Of a stretch of DNA of 5,872 bases, positions 1-4,511 are shown in pieces (the stretch's first letter is position 1; every line of letters begins with the position of its first letter). Source of the DNA: Bacillota bacterium (GTDB taxonomy: Bacteria; Bacillota_E; Sulfobacillia; Sulfobacillales; Sulfobacillaceae). The notes below the pieces were generated by a model. It saw nothing but the letters and a program-made list of their open reading frames with translations, ran no database searches and was not told the DNA's origin. Location of the stretch: NCBI GenBank assembly GCA_021802375.1, contig JAKAAL010000307.1:1-5872 (forward strand), written 5' to 3'. The position numbers and the translations under genes are program-made.

Positions 1-202
1 CCGCAGGTTGCCCGCTCACACTGGGGTTGATTCTTCATACCGCCAGCTTACAACAGAAATACGTCAGAGTTCCGTGCTAACGACACGTCCGTAACCGAAT
101 ATGTACCCACCAATTCCGTTGAGATGAATATTCCGACTATTTATGGGAGAAAACTGGGGATGACTCAGCTACGCCGTGGTGAGTGGCGAAGCGCCATCAA
201 GC
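1..202. other. Left edge, no recognisable gene
   Basis: I see no gene here that I can support. An open frame starting with ATG at 124 runs rightwards, but its first ~60 codons resemble no family I know. The YdeI-like similarity begins only after about 203, in another frame. This stretch may hold the eroded N-terminal part of the YdeI-like gene or unrelated debris. No convincing promoter, terminator or RNA structure was seen. Confidence 0.4.
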
Positions 203-505
203 GTATCAACGATATTTTGTGCAATAAGCGGACCCAACGTCACGCAACTCATCGCGTCTGGCAAGATCAAGCCAAGCGGTCTGAAAGCAGTGAACGCTGC
301 AAAAGCAGACGGACGTTGGTCCCCGATGATTTCCAACATAAGTTAGAGCAGGACTCTCCAGCGAAAGCTTTCGAAACGCTCAATGGACAGAACCGCTATG
401 CGATATGCTATCGAATCCCGGGCTGCCAAAAAACCCGAACCGCGAAAGGCGCGAATCGACAAGTTTGTCGAGATGCTCGCCCGCAACCAAGAGTTTCATC
501 CATAA
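203..505 (+). pseudogene. YdeI/OmpD-associated family protein, decayed remnant in shifted frames
   Basis: Three successive segments read like one YdeI-family protein. Frame starting at 224 reads SGPNVTQLIASGKIKPSGLK, then AVNAAKADGRW (to about 316). The frame then changes and VPDDFQHKLEQDSPAKAFET, then LNGQNRYAICYRI follows (about 319-417). A one-base step later AAKKPEPRKARIDKFVEMLA, then RNQEFHP ends at TAA 503-505. The family normally has a 'LI..G...P.GL.A...AKADGRW' block, then 'P.DF...L', then a C-terminal 'AKKPETR..RI.K.VEML' helix, so the order is right. Between ADGRW and VPDDF the usual linker of roughly ten residues is missing, so a deletion as well as an indel is likely. The N-terminal half is not recognisable. 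Family members are small cytosolic proteins of poorly defined role. A sequencing artefact is unlikely given two separate lesions and a deletion. Confidence 0.7.
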
Positions 506-745
506 AACGAAACGGCTGAACGCTTGCAGACCTTCATGCGTATACGGGGGCGTTAATCCCTTAAGAGAGACCCCACATCTTGAACGGCGCGTTCTTTGAG
601 ACTGAGCACGAGCTATATTCGTGGGCAAGGATAGCGCCCGAGAAATCGGGGAGCACAGGCCCGGCGGCAGCACGGTGTCGCCAGGAGTGTGTGGGGAAGG
701 GAGGGATTTTGGTTTCAGTACGCGTGTATCGTGCCCTCTCCGTCG
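506..745. other. Gene-free stretch with small GC-rich hairpins
   Basis: No gene is supported here; the open frames crossing it lack family resemblance and a good SD. Two small potential RNA hairpins stand close together: CCCGA-GAAA-TCGGG at 637-650 (five pairs with a GNRA-type loop) and GGCGGC...GTCGCC at about 664-683 (six pairs, one G-T). Neither is followed by a T run. A short palindrome GAACGgcgCGTTC lies at 582-594. I do not recognise a known RNA family. Confidence 0.35.
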
Positions 746-775
746 TACAATAAGTAAGAAGTCCTTACTGGGAGG
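746..775 (+). promoter_or_regulatory. -10-like box, inverted repeat and SD before the AbrB-like gene
   Basis: TACAAT at 746-751 is a good -10 match, but no acceptable -35 box lies 16-18 bases upstream, so the promoter call is weak. Just after it is the inverted repeat AGTAAG-aagtc-CTTACT (753-758 and 764-769), perfect over six bases. It would fit an operator on which the AbrB-like product could act on its own promoter, as is common for MazE/AbrB antitoxins. GGAGGG at 771-776 is the SD of the gene at 782. Confidence 0.35.
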
Positions 776-781
776 GTGGGC

Positions 782-1063
782 ATGGATACGGCCCGAGTCA
801 CCACGAAAGGGCAAATCACGATCCCCCAACAGATGGGCATCCAAACCGGAGACGTGCTCGCCTTTGTTGGGCAGGAGGACGGGACGGTGGTTGTCCAAAA
901 ACTTCGTCTGCCAGATGCGGGTGACGTTCAGGAGCGTTTCGCGCCCACGACCACAGCCGAAACCATTGCGGAAGAAGATGTGGTGCGGTGGGTCAAGGAA
1001 GTGCGGGATCAACAGTTCACGGAATGGGATTCCGGCCGGTCGAAGCGATCGCGTGACGAATGA
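782..1063 (+). CDS. AbrB/MazE-type swapped-hairpin DNA-binding protein (short fold)
   Basis: The 93-residue product begins MDTARVTTKGQITIP, the hallmark of the SpoVT/AbrB (MazE-like) swapped-hairpin DNA-binding domain, followed by GDVLAFV and GTVVVQKL strands. Members act as dimeric antitoxins (MazE, VapB) or transition-state regulators and usually repress their own promoter. ATG 782 is preferred over the in-frame GTG at 776 because GGAGG (771-775) lies six bases before it, whereas GTG 776 directly abuts that SD. The odd point is the stretch ITIPQQMGIQTGDVL: the family normally has about four or five more residues there (ITIP..IRE.LGI..GDVL), so an in-frame deletion seems to have shortened the helix linking the two hairpin halves. 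DNA binding may be impaired. The charged tail (EEDVVRWVKEVRDQQF) resembles the toxin-binding tail of VapB-like antitoxins. No intact toxin follows. Confidence 0.75.
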   Translation: MDTARVTTKGQITIPQQMGIQTGDVLAFVGQEDGTVVVQKLRLPDAGDVQERFAPTTTAETIAEEDVVRWVKEVRDQQFTEWDSGRSKRSRDE

Positions 1064-1082
1064 CTGCGGCGGGGTGCGCCGA

Positions 1083-1160
1083 CTTAGTGACTAAGATGCG
1101 AATGTTAGTTAACGCGCTCAGGATCAGCTGAGGTTGGCGATGCGATGACGTCACTGTCGC
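1083..1160 (+). promoter_or_regulatory. Palindrome cluster upstream of the toxin-antitoxin operon
   Basis: Several inverted repeats fill the gap before the antitoxin: CTTAGT-g-ACTAAG (1083-1095, perfect), CTCAG...CTGAG (1117-1132), and TGACGTCA (1146-1153) flanked by GCGA/TCGC (1142-1145, 1157-1160). Type II antitoxins usually bind palindromes over their own promoter, so these are candidate operators. I could not place a convincing -35/-10 pair among them. The first palindrome shares a CTTA.T half-site shape with the inverted repeat at 753-769. Confidence 0.4.
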
Positions 1161-1176
1161 AAACGGGGGTGATGAT

Positions 1177-1431
1177 ATGGCCGTCAACAAAGATACGCTC
1201 CATCGGCTCATTGACCGTCTCGACGAGCTCACCGACATTGAGACGGTGTATGCGGTGGTGAAATCGCTGGTCGAGCACGACGATCAAGCCTGGTATTGGA
1301 CCGAACCCTGGCAACAGGGTGAACAAGAAGCCGATGCGGACAAAATCGCCGGTCGCATTAGCCGACGGTACACCTCGGCAACGGAGTTCATGAAGGACCT
1401 CCTGCAGGAACCCCCGGACGAATCCCGTTGA
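1177..1431 (+). CDS. Antitoxin of a RelE/ParE-type toxin-antitoxin pair
   Basis: This 84-residue acidic protein is placed as an antitoxin by its tail and its neighbour. Residues about 49-79 read QEADADKIAGRISRRYTSAT then EFMKDLL, matching the 'EAD.DIA.GR.S..F.S..EF...L' tail seen in many antitoxins encoded before RelE-type toxins. The N-terminal part (LHRLIDRLDELTDIETVYAV) is helical and would be the DNA-binding or dimerising part, although I cannot name its fold. The ATG at 1177 has GGGGGTGAT (1165-1173) as an SD-like stretch. Its stop TGA (1429-1431) overlaps the TTG start of the toxin gene (1428), giving the translational coupling typical of these operons. The frame is intact although the toxin is broken, so it may persist as an orphan antitoxin or regulator. 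Confidence 0.75.
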   Translation: MAVNKDTLHRLIDRLDELTDIETVYAVVKSLVEHDDQAWYWTEPWQQGEQEADADKIAGRISRRYTSATEFMKDLLQEPPDESR

Positions 1432-1702
1432 ATCTTCAGCGGTCTGCCCGTTTCGTCAAACAGTTTCAACGCTTGTCCAAGGACGATCCTCGCCTCATTA
1501 AACAGCTTGAGAAGACGATCCAGTACCTTTTGCGATTTCCACCCGCGCATCCCGCCTTACGGATGAAGCGGATTCAAGGGACGCGAGGCATTTATAAATG
1601 CTCGGTGAATATAGACTCCGGGTGACCTTCGAATTTCTGGATCCCGAGACAATTTTGTTGCGCAACATGGATCACCACGATCGGGCGTTCAAGCGTTATT
1701 AA
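1428..1702 (+). pseudogene. RelE/ParE-family toxin broken by a one-base deletion
   Basis: From TTG 1428 the frame reads MNLQRSARFVKQFQRLSKDD and continues to HPALRMKRIQGTRGIYKCSV, then NID, and hits TGA at 1623-1625. One base later in frame the missing end is present: LRVTFEFLDPETILLRNMDH then HDRAFKRY, stopping at TAA 1700-1702. Restoring a single C after 1616 (gac-ctc-cgg) gives a 91-residue protein with the normal RelE/ParE plasmid-stabilisation fold order: helical N-terminus, a basic KRIQGTRGIYK strand, LRVTFEF strand and the terminal ILLRNMDHHD strand. Family members are mRNA interferases (RelE) or gyrase poisons (ParE); I cannot tell which applies. As it stands the product lacks the last two strands and is probably inactive. 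Readthrough by frameshifting cannot be excluded but no slippery run is seen. Confidence 0.85.
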
Positions 1703-1721
1703 GGGATTGGAGCGAGGGCTC

Positions 1722-2454
1722 GAGTGTATTAATCGGGGCCAGCGGCGGGTAGTCGAAGATTGGATGTTTGGACGGGTATCTCGACCCCGTGATGGATGTT
1801 CGGCGTCACCAGGAGTGTCTGCGCTCCACCGTGGTCCAAATGGCGCGGCCCGCCTACCGTTCCGCCAAGACGACACCGACGGCACCCCCTGTCACCGTGG
1901 TGTTGGCGCGAGAAATCGCACCGCCCGACGAGGGAAATCCCATGGAATGGTTGCTTCTGACCACGCTGCCTGTGACCACGGGCGACGACGCTGCTCGCAT
2001 CGTGACCTGGTATCGTGACCGATGGCGAATTGAACGCTTGCATTTTACGCTGAAAACAGGAGGTAGCCAGGTCGAAGCCCTCCAATTAGAAAGTCGCGAA
2101 CGACTGGAACGGGCGATCACCTGGTATTCCATGGTGGCCTGGTGGCTACTTTGGATGACCTATCCGGTGCGCATCGACCCCGATCCGTCTCCGACGGTCG
2201 CGTTTTCGCCTGAAGAAATCGCCACCTTGGAACGCCTCGCGACCACGCAAAAACCTGCCCGGCCAGCCGGGCAACCCTTGACGCTCCGCGACGCCGTTCG
2301 GACGATGGCCAAACTTGGAGGGTTTTTAGCTCGAAAGAGCGATGGCGAGCCCGGGGTGAAACCCTTGTGGCGTGGATATCGCCCATTACAGCTTCTTGTC
2401 TGGTGGGATAAGGTGCCTCGCTCCCCCGTCGTAAAAAGCCGCCGATCGGCGTGA
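1722..2454 (+). pseudogene. IS4-family transposase, C-terminal half (truncated)
   Basis: The main open stretch from TTG 1768 encodes 228 residues. It carries the YREK signature of IS4-family DDE transposases: Y82, R85, E89 and K96 in YRDRWRIERLHFTLK, where E89 is the third catalytic acid. It also has the preceding conserved strand MEWLLLTTLPVTTG (59-72) and the usual C-terminal block LGGFLARKSDGEPGVKPLWR. A short upstream piece in another frame (ECINRGQRRVVED, 1722-1760) resembles the family's segment just before this part, so there is also a frameshift near 1758-1768. The first half, with both catalytic aspartates, is missing, since full-length Tn5/IS50-like members have about 450 residues. 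The fragment abuts the toxin's stop codon (1702). It cannot be active alone. No inverted-repeat end of the element was identified. Confidence 0.85.
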
Positions 2455-2812
2455 TCCGTCGTCTTTGGCGACGGCCTATGTCCATTCCGCAAAACGCCGA
2501 TGCCCTCGGCGCTTCATCCATCGTGTGCACGCGCCGTAGTTCCGATACGCTTCAACGGCTAGAGCGGATTATGGAAAAATATCCCTGGCCATGGGTAAAG
2601 ATTAGATCCCCGCACGGGGTGGGCGACCACAAGATGGAAAATCTGCCATCATGAGGCAGAGGAAACGAATTTTAGGTGTCCACGCTATTGACATAAGTCC
2701 ATGAGCGTTCCCGTGGCTCGGACCAGATAATCGGGGCACCCGAAGGATTATCGGGCGTGTAACGCCTTGTCGCCGCTAAAAATTGAGCGAAGGTGCCCGC
2801 ACGAGCGCGCGC
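2455..2812. other. Gene-free stretch between convergent remnants
   Basis: No gene is supported. Several short hairpins are present: CCGTCG...CGACGG (2456-2474), GCCGA...TCGGC (about 2493-2507) and CCCCGcaCGGGG (around 2608-2619). The minus strand is open from about 2843 down to a stop at 2672-2674 (ending SWTYVNSVDT) but resembles nothing I know. TGTC...GACA at 2677-2693 has the look of an insertion-sequence end, without a partner found. The right end of the IS4 element should lie here if it survives. Confidence 0.35.
2636..2660 (-). terminator. Weak rho-independent terminator for the minus-strand Rpn locus
   Basis: Read on the minus strand, TCTGCC-tcatgat-GGCAGA forms a six-pair hairpin directly followed by TTTTCC. 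It lies about 180 bases beyond the Rpn stop codon and in the right orientation. The stem is short and the T run has only four bases, so efficiency would be modest. Confidence 0.35.
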
Positions 2813-2836
2813 TCTCCTTTCACCAAGACTTCCCGA
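2813..2836. repeat. 24-base direct repeat, copy 2 (downstream of the Rpn stop)
   Basis: These 24 bases are identical to 3097-3120, offset by 284 bases. Similarity continues imperfectly for about 18 further bases on the right (2837-2854 against 3121-3138) and stops abruptly on the left. On the minus strand this copy reads GREVLVKGE, the same peptide as DREVLVKGD inside the Rpn gene, so it is a duplicated scrap of Rpn coding sequence. It includes the AAAGGAGA stretch that serves as the internal SD in copy 1. Confidence 0.9.
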
Positions 2837-2843
2837 CCCGCCT

Positions 2844-3089
2844 TCATCTATGCTGAAGCGCCGTAATGTCGGCGATGGGTAGGCCCGTAATCGCGGCAAT
2901 CTGTTCGATCGGCAGACCTGCGACCAACATCCGGCGGACCATGTCTTCTTTGCCTTCTTCTCGTCCTGCCCGCTTAGCGGTTTCGATGGCAGTGGCATAA
3001 TCGTGCAAGGCCTTTTGACGGGCTTCGTAACGTTGCCGCGTTTGTTCGTCGTGACTCAGAAATTCCAGGGTATTCAACGCTTTCTCCAT
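2844..3089 (-). CDS. Rpn C-terminal internal ORF (RpnS-like small protein)
   Basis: An ATG at 3089 (minus strand), in frame with the Rpn C-terminus, opens 81 codons ending at TGA 2846-2844. AAAGGAGA precedes it, with eight bases between GGAG (3101-3098) and the ATG, a near-ideal SD inside the larger gene. The product begins MEKALNTLEFLSHDEQTRQR, carries a charged helical stretch rich in E, K and R (about 17-50), and ends with a small helix-turn-helix-like segment, LPIEQIAAITGLPIADITAL. In Rpn nucleases of enterobacteria, a C-terminal protein made from an internal start (RpnS) has been described as blocking the full-length toxic nuclease. Here this part is undamaged while the upstream nuclease part carries all the lesions. 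That it is translated is inference; it may simply be the surviving end of a dead gene. Confidence 0.5.
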   Translation of the reverse strand: MEKALNTLEFLSHDEQTRQRYEARQKALHDYATAIETAKRAGREEGKEDMVRRMLVAGLPIEQIAAITGLPIADITALQHR

Positions 3090-3096
3090 GATGGGA

Positions 3097-3120
3097 TCTC
3101 CTTTCACCAAGACTTCCCGA
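3097..3120. repeat. 24-base direct repeat, copy 1 (inside Rpn, at the internal SD)
   Basis: These bases are identical to 2813-2836. On the minus strand this copy encodes REVLVKGD of the Rpn protein and contains the AAAGGAGA SD for the internal start at 3089. The two copies bracket the RpnS-like ORF exactly: one ends eight bases before its start codon, the other begins eight bases after its stop codon. Confidence 0.9.
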
Positions 3121-3613
3121 TCGGCTTTCGTCTGCGCTTTCAAAAAAGCTAACCAACGGATCAAGGAACACTGCTCGAGGGGGTGCCTTGAGCCAATTTC
3201 GGCAACTCGAGAAAATGGATGGTCAGATGGTCGGTGAGCATGGCCCCGTCTTGATTGCATAGCTGGAACACATTATGCACGCGATCATTGGGTATTTCCA
3301 CAAAGTCAAGGACGTTGATGGCGATGGCGGGATGCAAGGTGTGATACGTCTCCCCTTCATGCAGCTGACTTTCGTAGAGCTTGGTCCAGTAATAGAGGCT
3401 CCGTTCCCGCATTTCGCCAGTGTTCCGAATTTGGATTTCGATGTCAATCAGCGTGGCTTGGTCCGTGCGGGCCACAATATCCAGGACCGACATCTTATCC
3501 GTCAACGCATCTTTGTCGATGTAGGGATTGAGGAGCTGGACCGACGTCACCCGTGGCGCGCCCGTATCTTCAAAGATGCCATTGAGGAACGCGATTAAGA
3601 TATCGGTGTGCTC

Positions 3614-3628
3614 TTCATCGATTCATCG
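3614..3628. repeat. 8-base tandem duplication causing a frameshift in Rpn
   Basis: TTCATCG occurs at 3614-3620 and again at 3622-3628, a period of eight. On the coding (minus) strand, GGCGATGAA is followed by the extra TCGATGAA and then GAGCACACC. Removing one eight-base unit restores GDEEHTDILIAFLN, the normal Rpn sequence, and removes the in-frame TGA at 3625-3623. Confidence 0.85.
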
Positions 3629-3650
3629 CCAAACAGGCGTTTAGGGACCC

Positions 3651-3812
3651 TGCATCCTGGTGTTTGATCGCGGCATGGTGTCAGCCGCCAATCTAGCGGC
3701 CATCAAGGCGGCCCACCACACCTATCTGTCGGCGGTGGATCGCGATGCGTTGGCACACGTGCCCTTTCGCGTGAGAGATGATCGTTGCCGAATTCGTGCG
3801 GTCTTCCGGTAA
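3651..3812 (+). pseudogene. IS1634-like (IS4 superfamily) transposase fragment
   Basis: The + frame reads ILVFDRGMVSAANLAAIKAA then HHTYLSAVDRDALAHVPFRV and ends at TAA 3810-3812. 'VFDRGMVS..NL..I..A...YL.A.DR' is the segment around the second catalytic aspartate of IS1634-type transposases. Only about 53 codons remain, with no start codon and no SD. Both ends look cut: the left joins the truncated Rpn N-terminus, and the right drifts after about residue 40 (FRVRDDRCRIRAVFR shows no family pattern). It was probably inserted next to or into the Rpn gene and then mostly lost. It cannot be active. Confidence 0.75.
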
Positions 3813-3846
3813 GTACAGTAAACACTCCTGCCCGTTAGTGCATTAA

Positions 3847-3872
3847 GAACTACCGTCCCGAACGGGTAGTTC
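3847..3872. promoter_or_regulatory. Long inverted repeat (operator- or IS-end-like)
   Basis: GAACTACC (3847-3854) and GGTAGTTC (3865-3872) are perfect eight-base arms. Inside them GT...AC extends the pairing to ten with one bulged G. The half-site AACTAC recurs once more at 3873-3878. No T run follows, so this is not a terminator. It may be an operator for the downstream module, a protein-binding site in an origin, or a hairpin left by an element end. Confidence 0.45.
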
Positions 3873-3975
3873 AACTACGTTTTGCACAATACGGCGCCCG
3901 TGCTTCCAAGAGAATTCCACCCGATATGGCACAGAACGGACCCCACTCAACCCCGCTCCACCCGATGCGTCTATC

Positions 3976-4130
3976 GCTTATTCAACCATCTTTTGCAAAT
4001 AACCTAAAAAATAGGGGCGTGCCCATCGCGGTTTTGCCAAAAAGGGCCCTCCCGCGTAGAGCCATGCGGCATCCAGCGGTTACAAACCGGTTACCATCGG
4101 TTCCACCCGGGTTACCAAGGGCTCCACCGC
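3976..4130. other. Candidate replication origin: AT-rich tract plus iteron-like array
   Basis: An AT-rich tract (about 3976-4015, including TTCAACCATCTTTTGCAAAT and CCTAAAAAATA) is followed by GC-rich sequence and then the phased repeat array at 4068-4130. Many plasmid origins pair an AT-rich unwinding element with iterons close to their rep genes, and a RepA-like helicase gene starts about 420 bases downstream. TTATTCAAC at about 3979 is only a poor match to a DnaA box. The origin call rests on arrangement and is inference. Confidence 0.35.
4068..4130. repeat. Iteron-like 21-base direct repeats with 10-11 base sub-period
   Basis: Units 4089-4109 and 4110-4130 match at 16 of 21 positions, and 4068-4088 matches the second unit at 13 of 21. 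Within them, GGTTAC(C), GGTTCC or GGCTCC motifs begin at 4078, 4089, 4099, 4110 and 4120, a spacing of 11, 10, 11 and 10. That places every motif on the same face of the DNA helix. Read on the minus strand, the same bases encode a seven-residue repeat (VEPLVTR, VEPMVTG) in an open frame without other support, so a coding origin is an alternative. Confidence 0.6.
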
Positions 4131-4191
4131 GGCGACCCATGAGTCGCTGGGGTTCCCTGGATCCAGATTCAGGCTGAGCACCGTCCATCGT

Positions 4192-4220
4192 AAAAGCCCC
4201 CGTGTATGGGGGCTTTTTTT
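4192..4220 (+). terminator. Strong rho-independent terminator
   Basis: AAAAGCCCCC (4192-4201), loop GTGTAT, GGGGGCTTTT (4208-4217) is a ten-pair perfect stem followed by a run of seven T (4214-4220) and more AT. It points rightwards. No intact gene on the + strand ends upstream, and only 30 bases separate its T run from the SD of the gene at 4267. It may therefore sit in that gene's leader as an attenuator, or shield the replication module from upstream transcription. Confidence 0.9.
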
Positions 4221-4266
4221 ATTTTGCGCCGTCCACCCAAGCCACCTGAAAAGGAGGTGAACCCAA

Positions 4267-4443
4267 ATGGCCAAACCGATCCACCCCGATCAACAGTATG
4301 TTTCGCCCCGGCAGGCTGCGCGAGTGCTCGGCGTGTCCGAATATCTCGTATACCAAGGTGTTACGGACAACACGATTCCGCATCGCACGCTCGGCAATCG
4401 CATTTTGATCCCGAAGGAATGGGTCATCCAAGACCAAGCCTAG
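4267..4443 (+). CDS. Small helix-turn-helix (excisionase/MerR-type) DNA-binding protein
   Basis: This 58-residue product is almost entirely one helix-turn-helix domain. Residues 11-52 include YVSPRQAARVLGVSEYLVYQ, then a linker, then IPHRTLGNRILIPKEWV. The pattern 'S..qAA..LGVS...vy..v....IP....G.r..ip..ew' is that of the excisionase-type (HTH_17) winged domain. Such proteins bind DNA as Xis directionality factors or as small repressors. The start is secure: AAAGGAGGTGA at 4250-4260 is an essentially perfect SD six bases before the ATG at 4267. A strong terminator precedes it and a strong hairpin follows, ahead of the RepA-like helicase gene, so it heads a replication operon. By position it could be a copy-number repressor analogous to RepF of RSF1010, or an excisionase if the element is integrative. 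The sequence alone does not decide between these. Confidence 0.85.
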   Translation: MAKPIHPDQQYVSPRQAARVLGVSEYLVYQGVTDNTIPHRTLGNRILIPKEWVIQDQA

Positions 4444-4468
4444 CCTCTCGTGCGTCCCTGCACACCCA

Positions 4469-4504
4469 CCACGGCGGACCCTCATCCCCGAGGATCCGCC
4501 GTGG
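4469..4504. promoter_or_regulatory. Strong intergenic hairpin between the HTH gene and the helicase gene
   Basis: CCACGGCGGA (4469-4478) and TCCGCCGTGG (4495-4504) are perfect ten-base arms. After one mismatch, CCTC (4480-4483) pairs with GAGG (4490-4493) around a six-base loop. No T run follows, so it is not a classical terminator. Possible roles are attenuation or mRNA processing that sets helicase level, a partner of the C tract, or a single-strand replication start site, since RSF1010-type origins use hairpins (ssiA/ssiB) for this. Confidence 0.7.
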
Positions 4505-4511
4505 CTGATCG

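Larger units (their letters stand above)
2844..3645 (-). pseudogene. Rpn-family recombination-promoting nuclease / putative transposase, broken
   Basis: Reading leftwards, the pieces are KRLFGDE (3642-3622), EEHTDILIAFLNGIFEDTG and onwards (from 3616) through LNPYIDKDALTDKMSVLDIV, then ARTDQATLIDIEIQIRNTGE, then MRERSLYYWTKLYESQLHEG, to LELPKLAQGT (near 3185), and finally PLEQCSLIRWLAFLKAQTK to the stop at 2846. This is the usual order of Rpn/PD-(D/E)XK proteins; the D of VLDI and the E and Q of IEIQ are the expected nuclease residues. There are three lesions. The N-terminus is cut at about 3643-3650 against an IS1634-like fragment. An 8-base tandem duplication at 3614-3628 shifts the frame. 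A G run at 3179-3183 (C run on the coding strand) appears to have lost one base. Removing the duplication and restoring one base gives about 265 residues, close to family length. Rpn proteins are DNA endonucleases linked to RecA-independent recombination and phage defence. Confidence 0.85.

Noticed and set aside
380..1012. Long open frame on the minus strand (210 codons)
   Set aside because: It runs antisense through the YdeI remnant and the AbrB-like gene, has low-complexity Arg/Pro/Ser-rich content and shows no family pattern; it is a shadow.
621..1094. Open + frame of 157 codons overlapping the AbrB-like gene
   Set aside because: Out of frame with the clear AbrB domain, with no SD and an atypical Arg/Gly/Ser-rich composition; a shadow.
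2456..2474. Hairpin CCGTCG...CGACGG after the transposase as a terminator
   Set aside because: No T run follows on either strand, so it is not a convincing rho-independent terminator.
2117..2530. Minus-strand open frames across the IS4 fragment
   Set aside because: Antisense shadows of a clear YREK-containing transposase.
2688..2716. TTGACA as a -35 box on the + strand
   Set aside because: The -10 position 17 bases on reads CCGTGG, with no acceptable -10 nearby and no gene in that direction.
2672..2812. Minus-strand open frame ending SWTYVNSVDT as a gene
   Set aside because: No start with an SD and no family resemblance; part of it is the duplicated Rpn scrap read in another frame.
3926..4177. 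Open + frame (83 codons) through the repeat array
   Set aside because: Pro/Arg-rich with no SD; its repeat content comes from the 21-base DNA repeat, so it looks non-coding.
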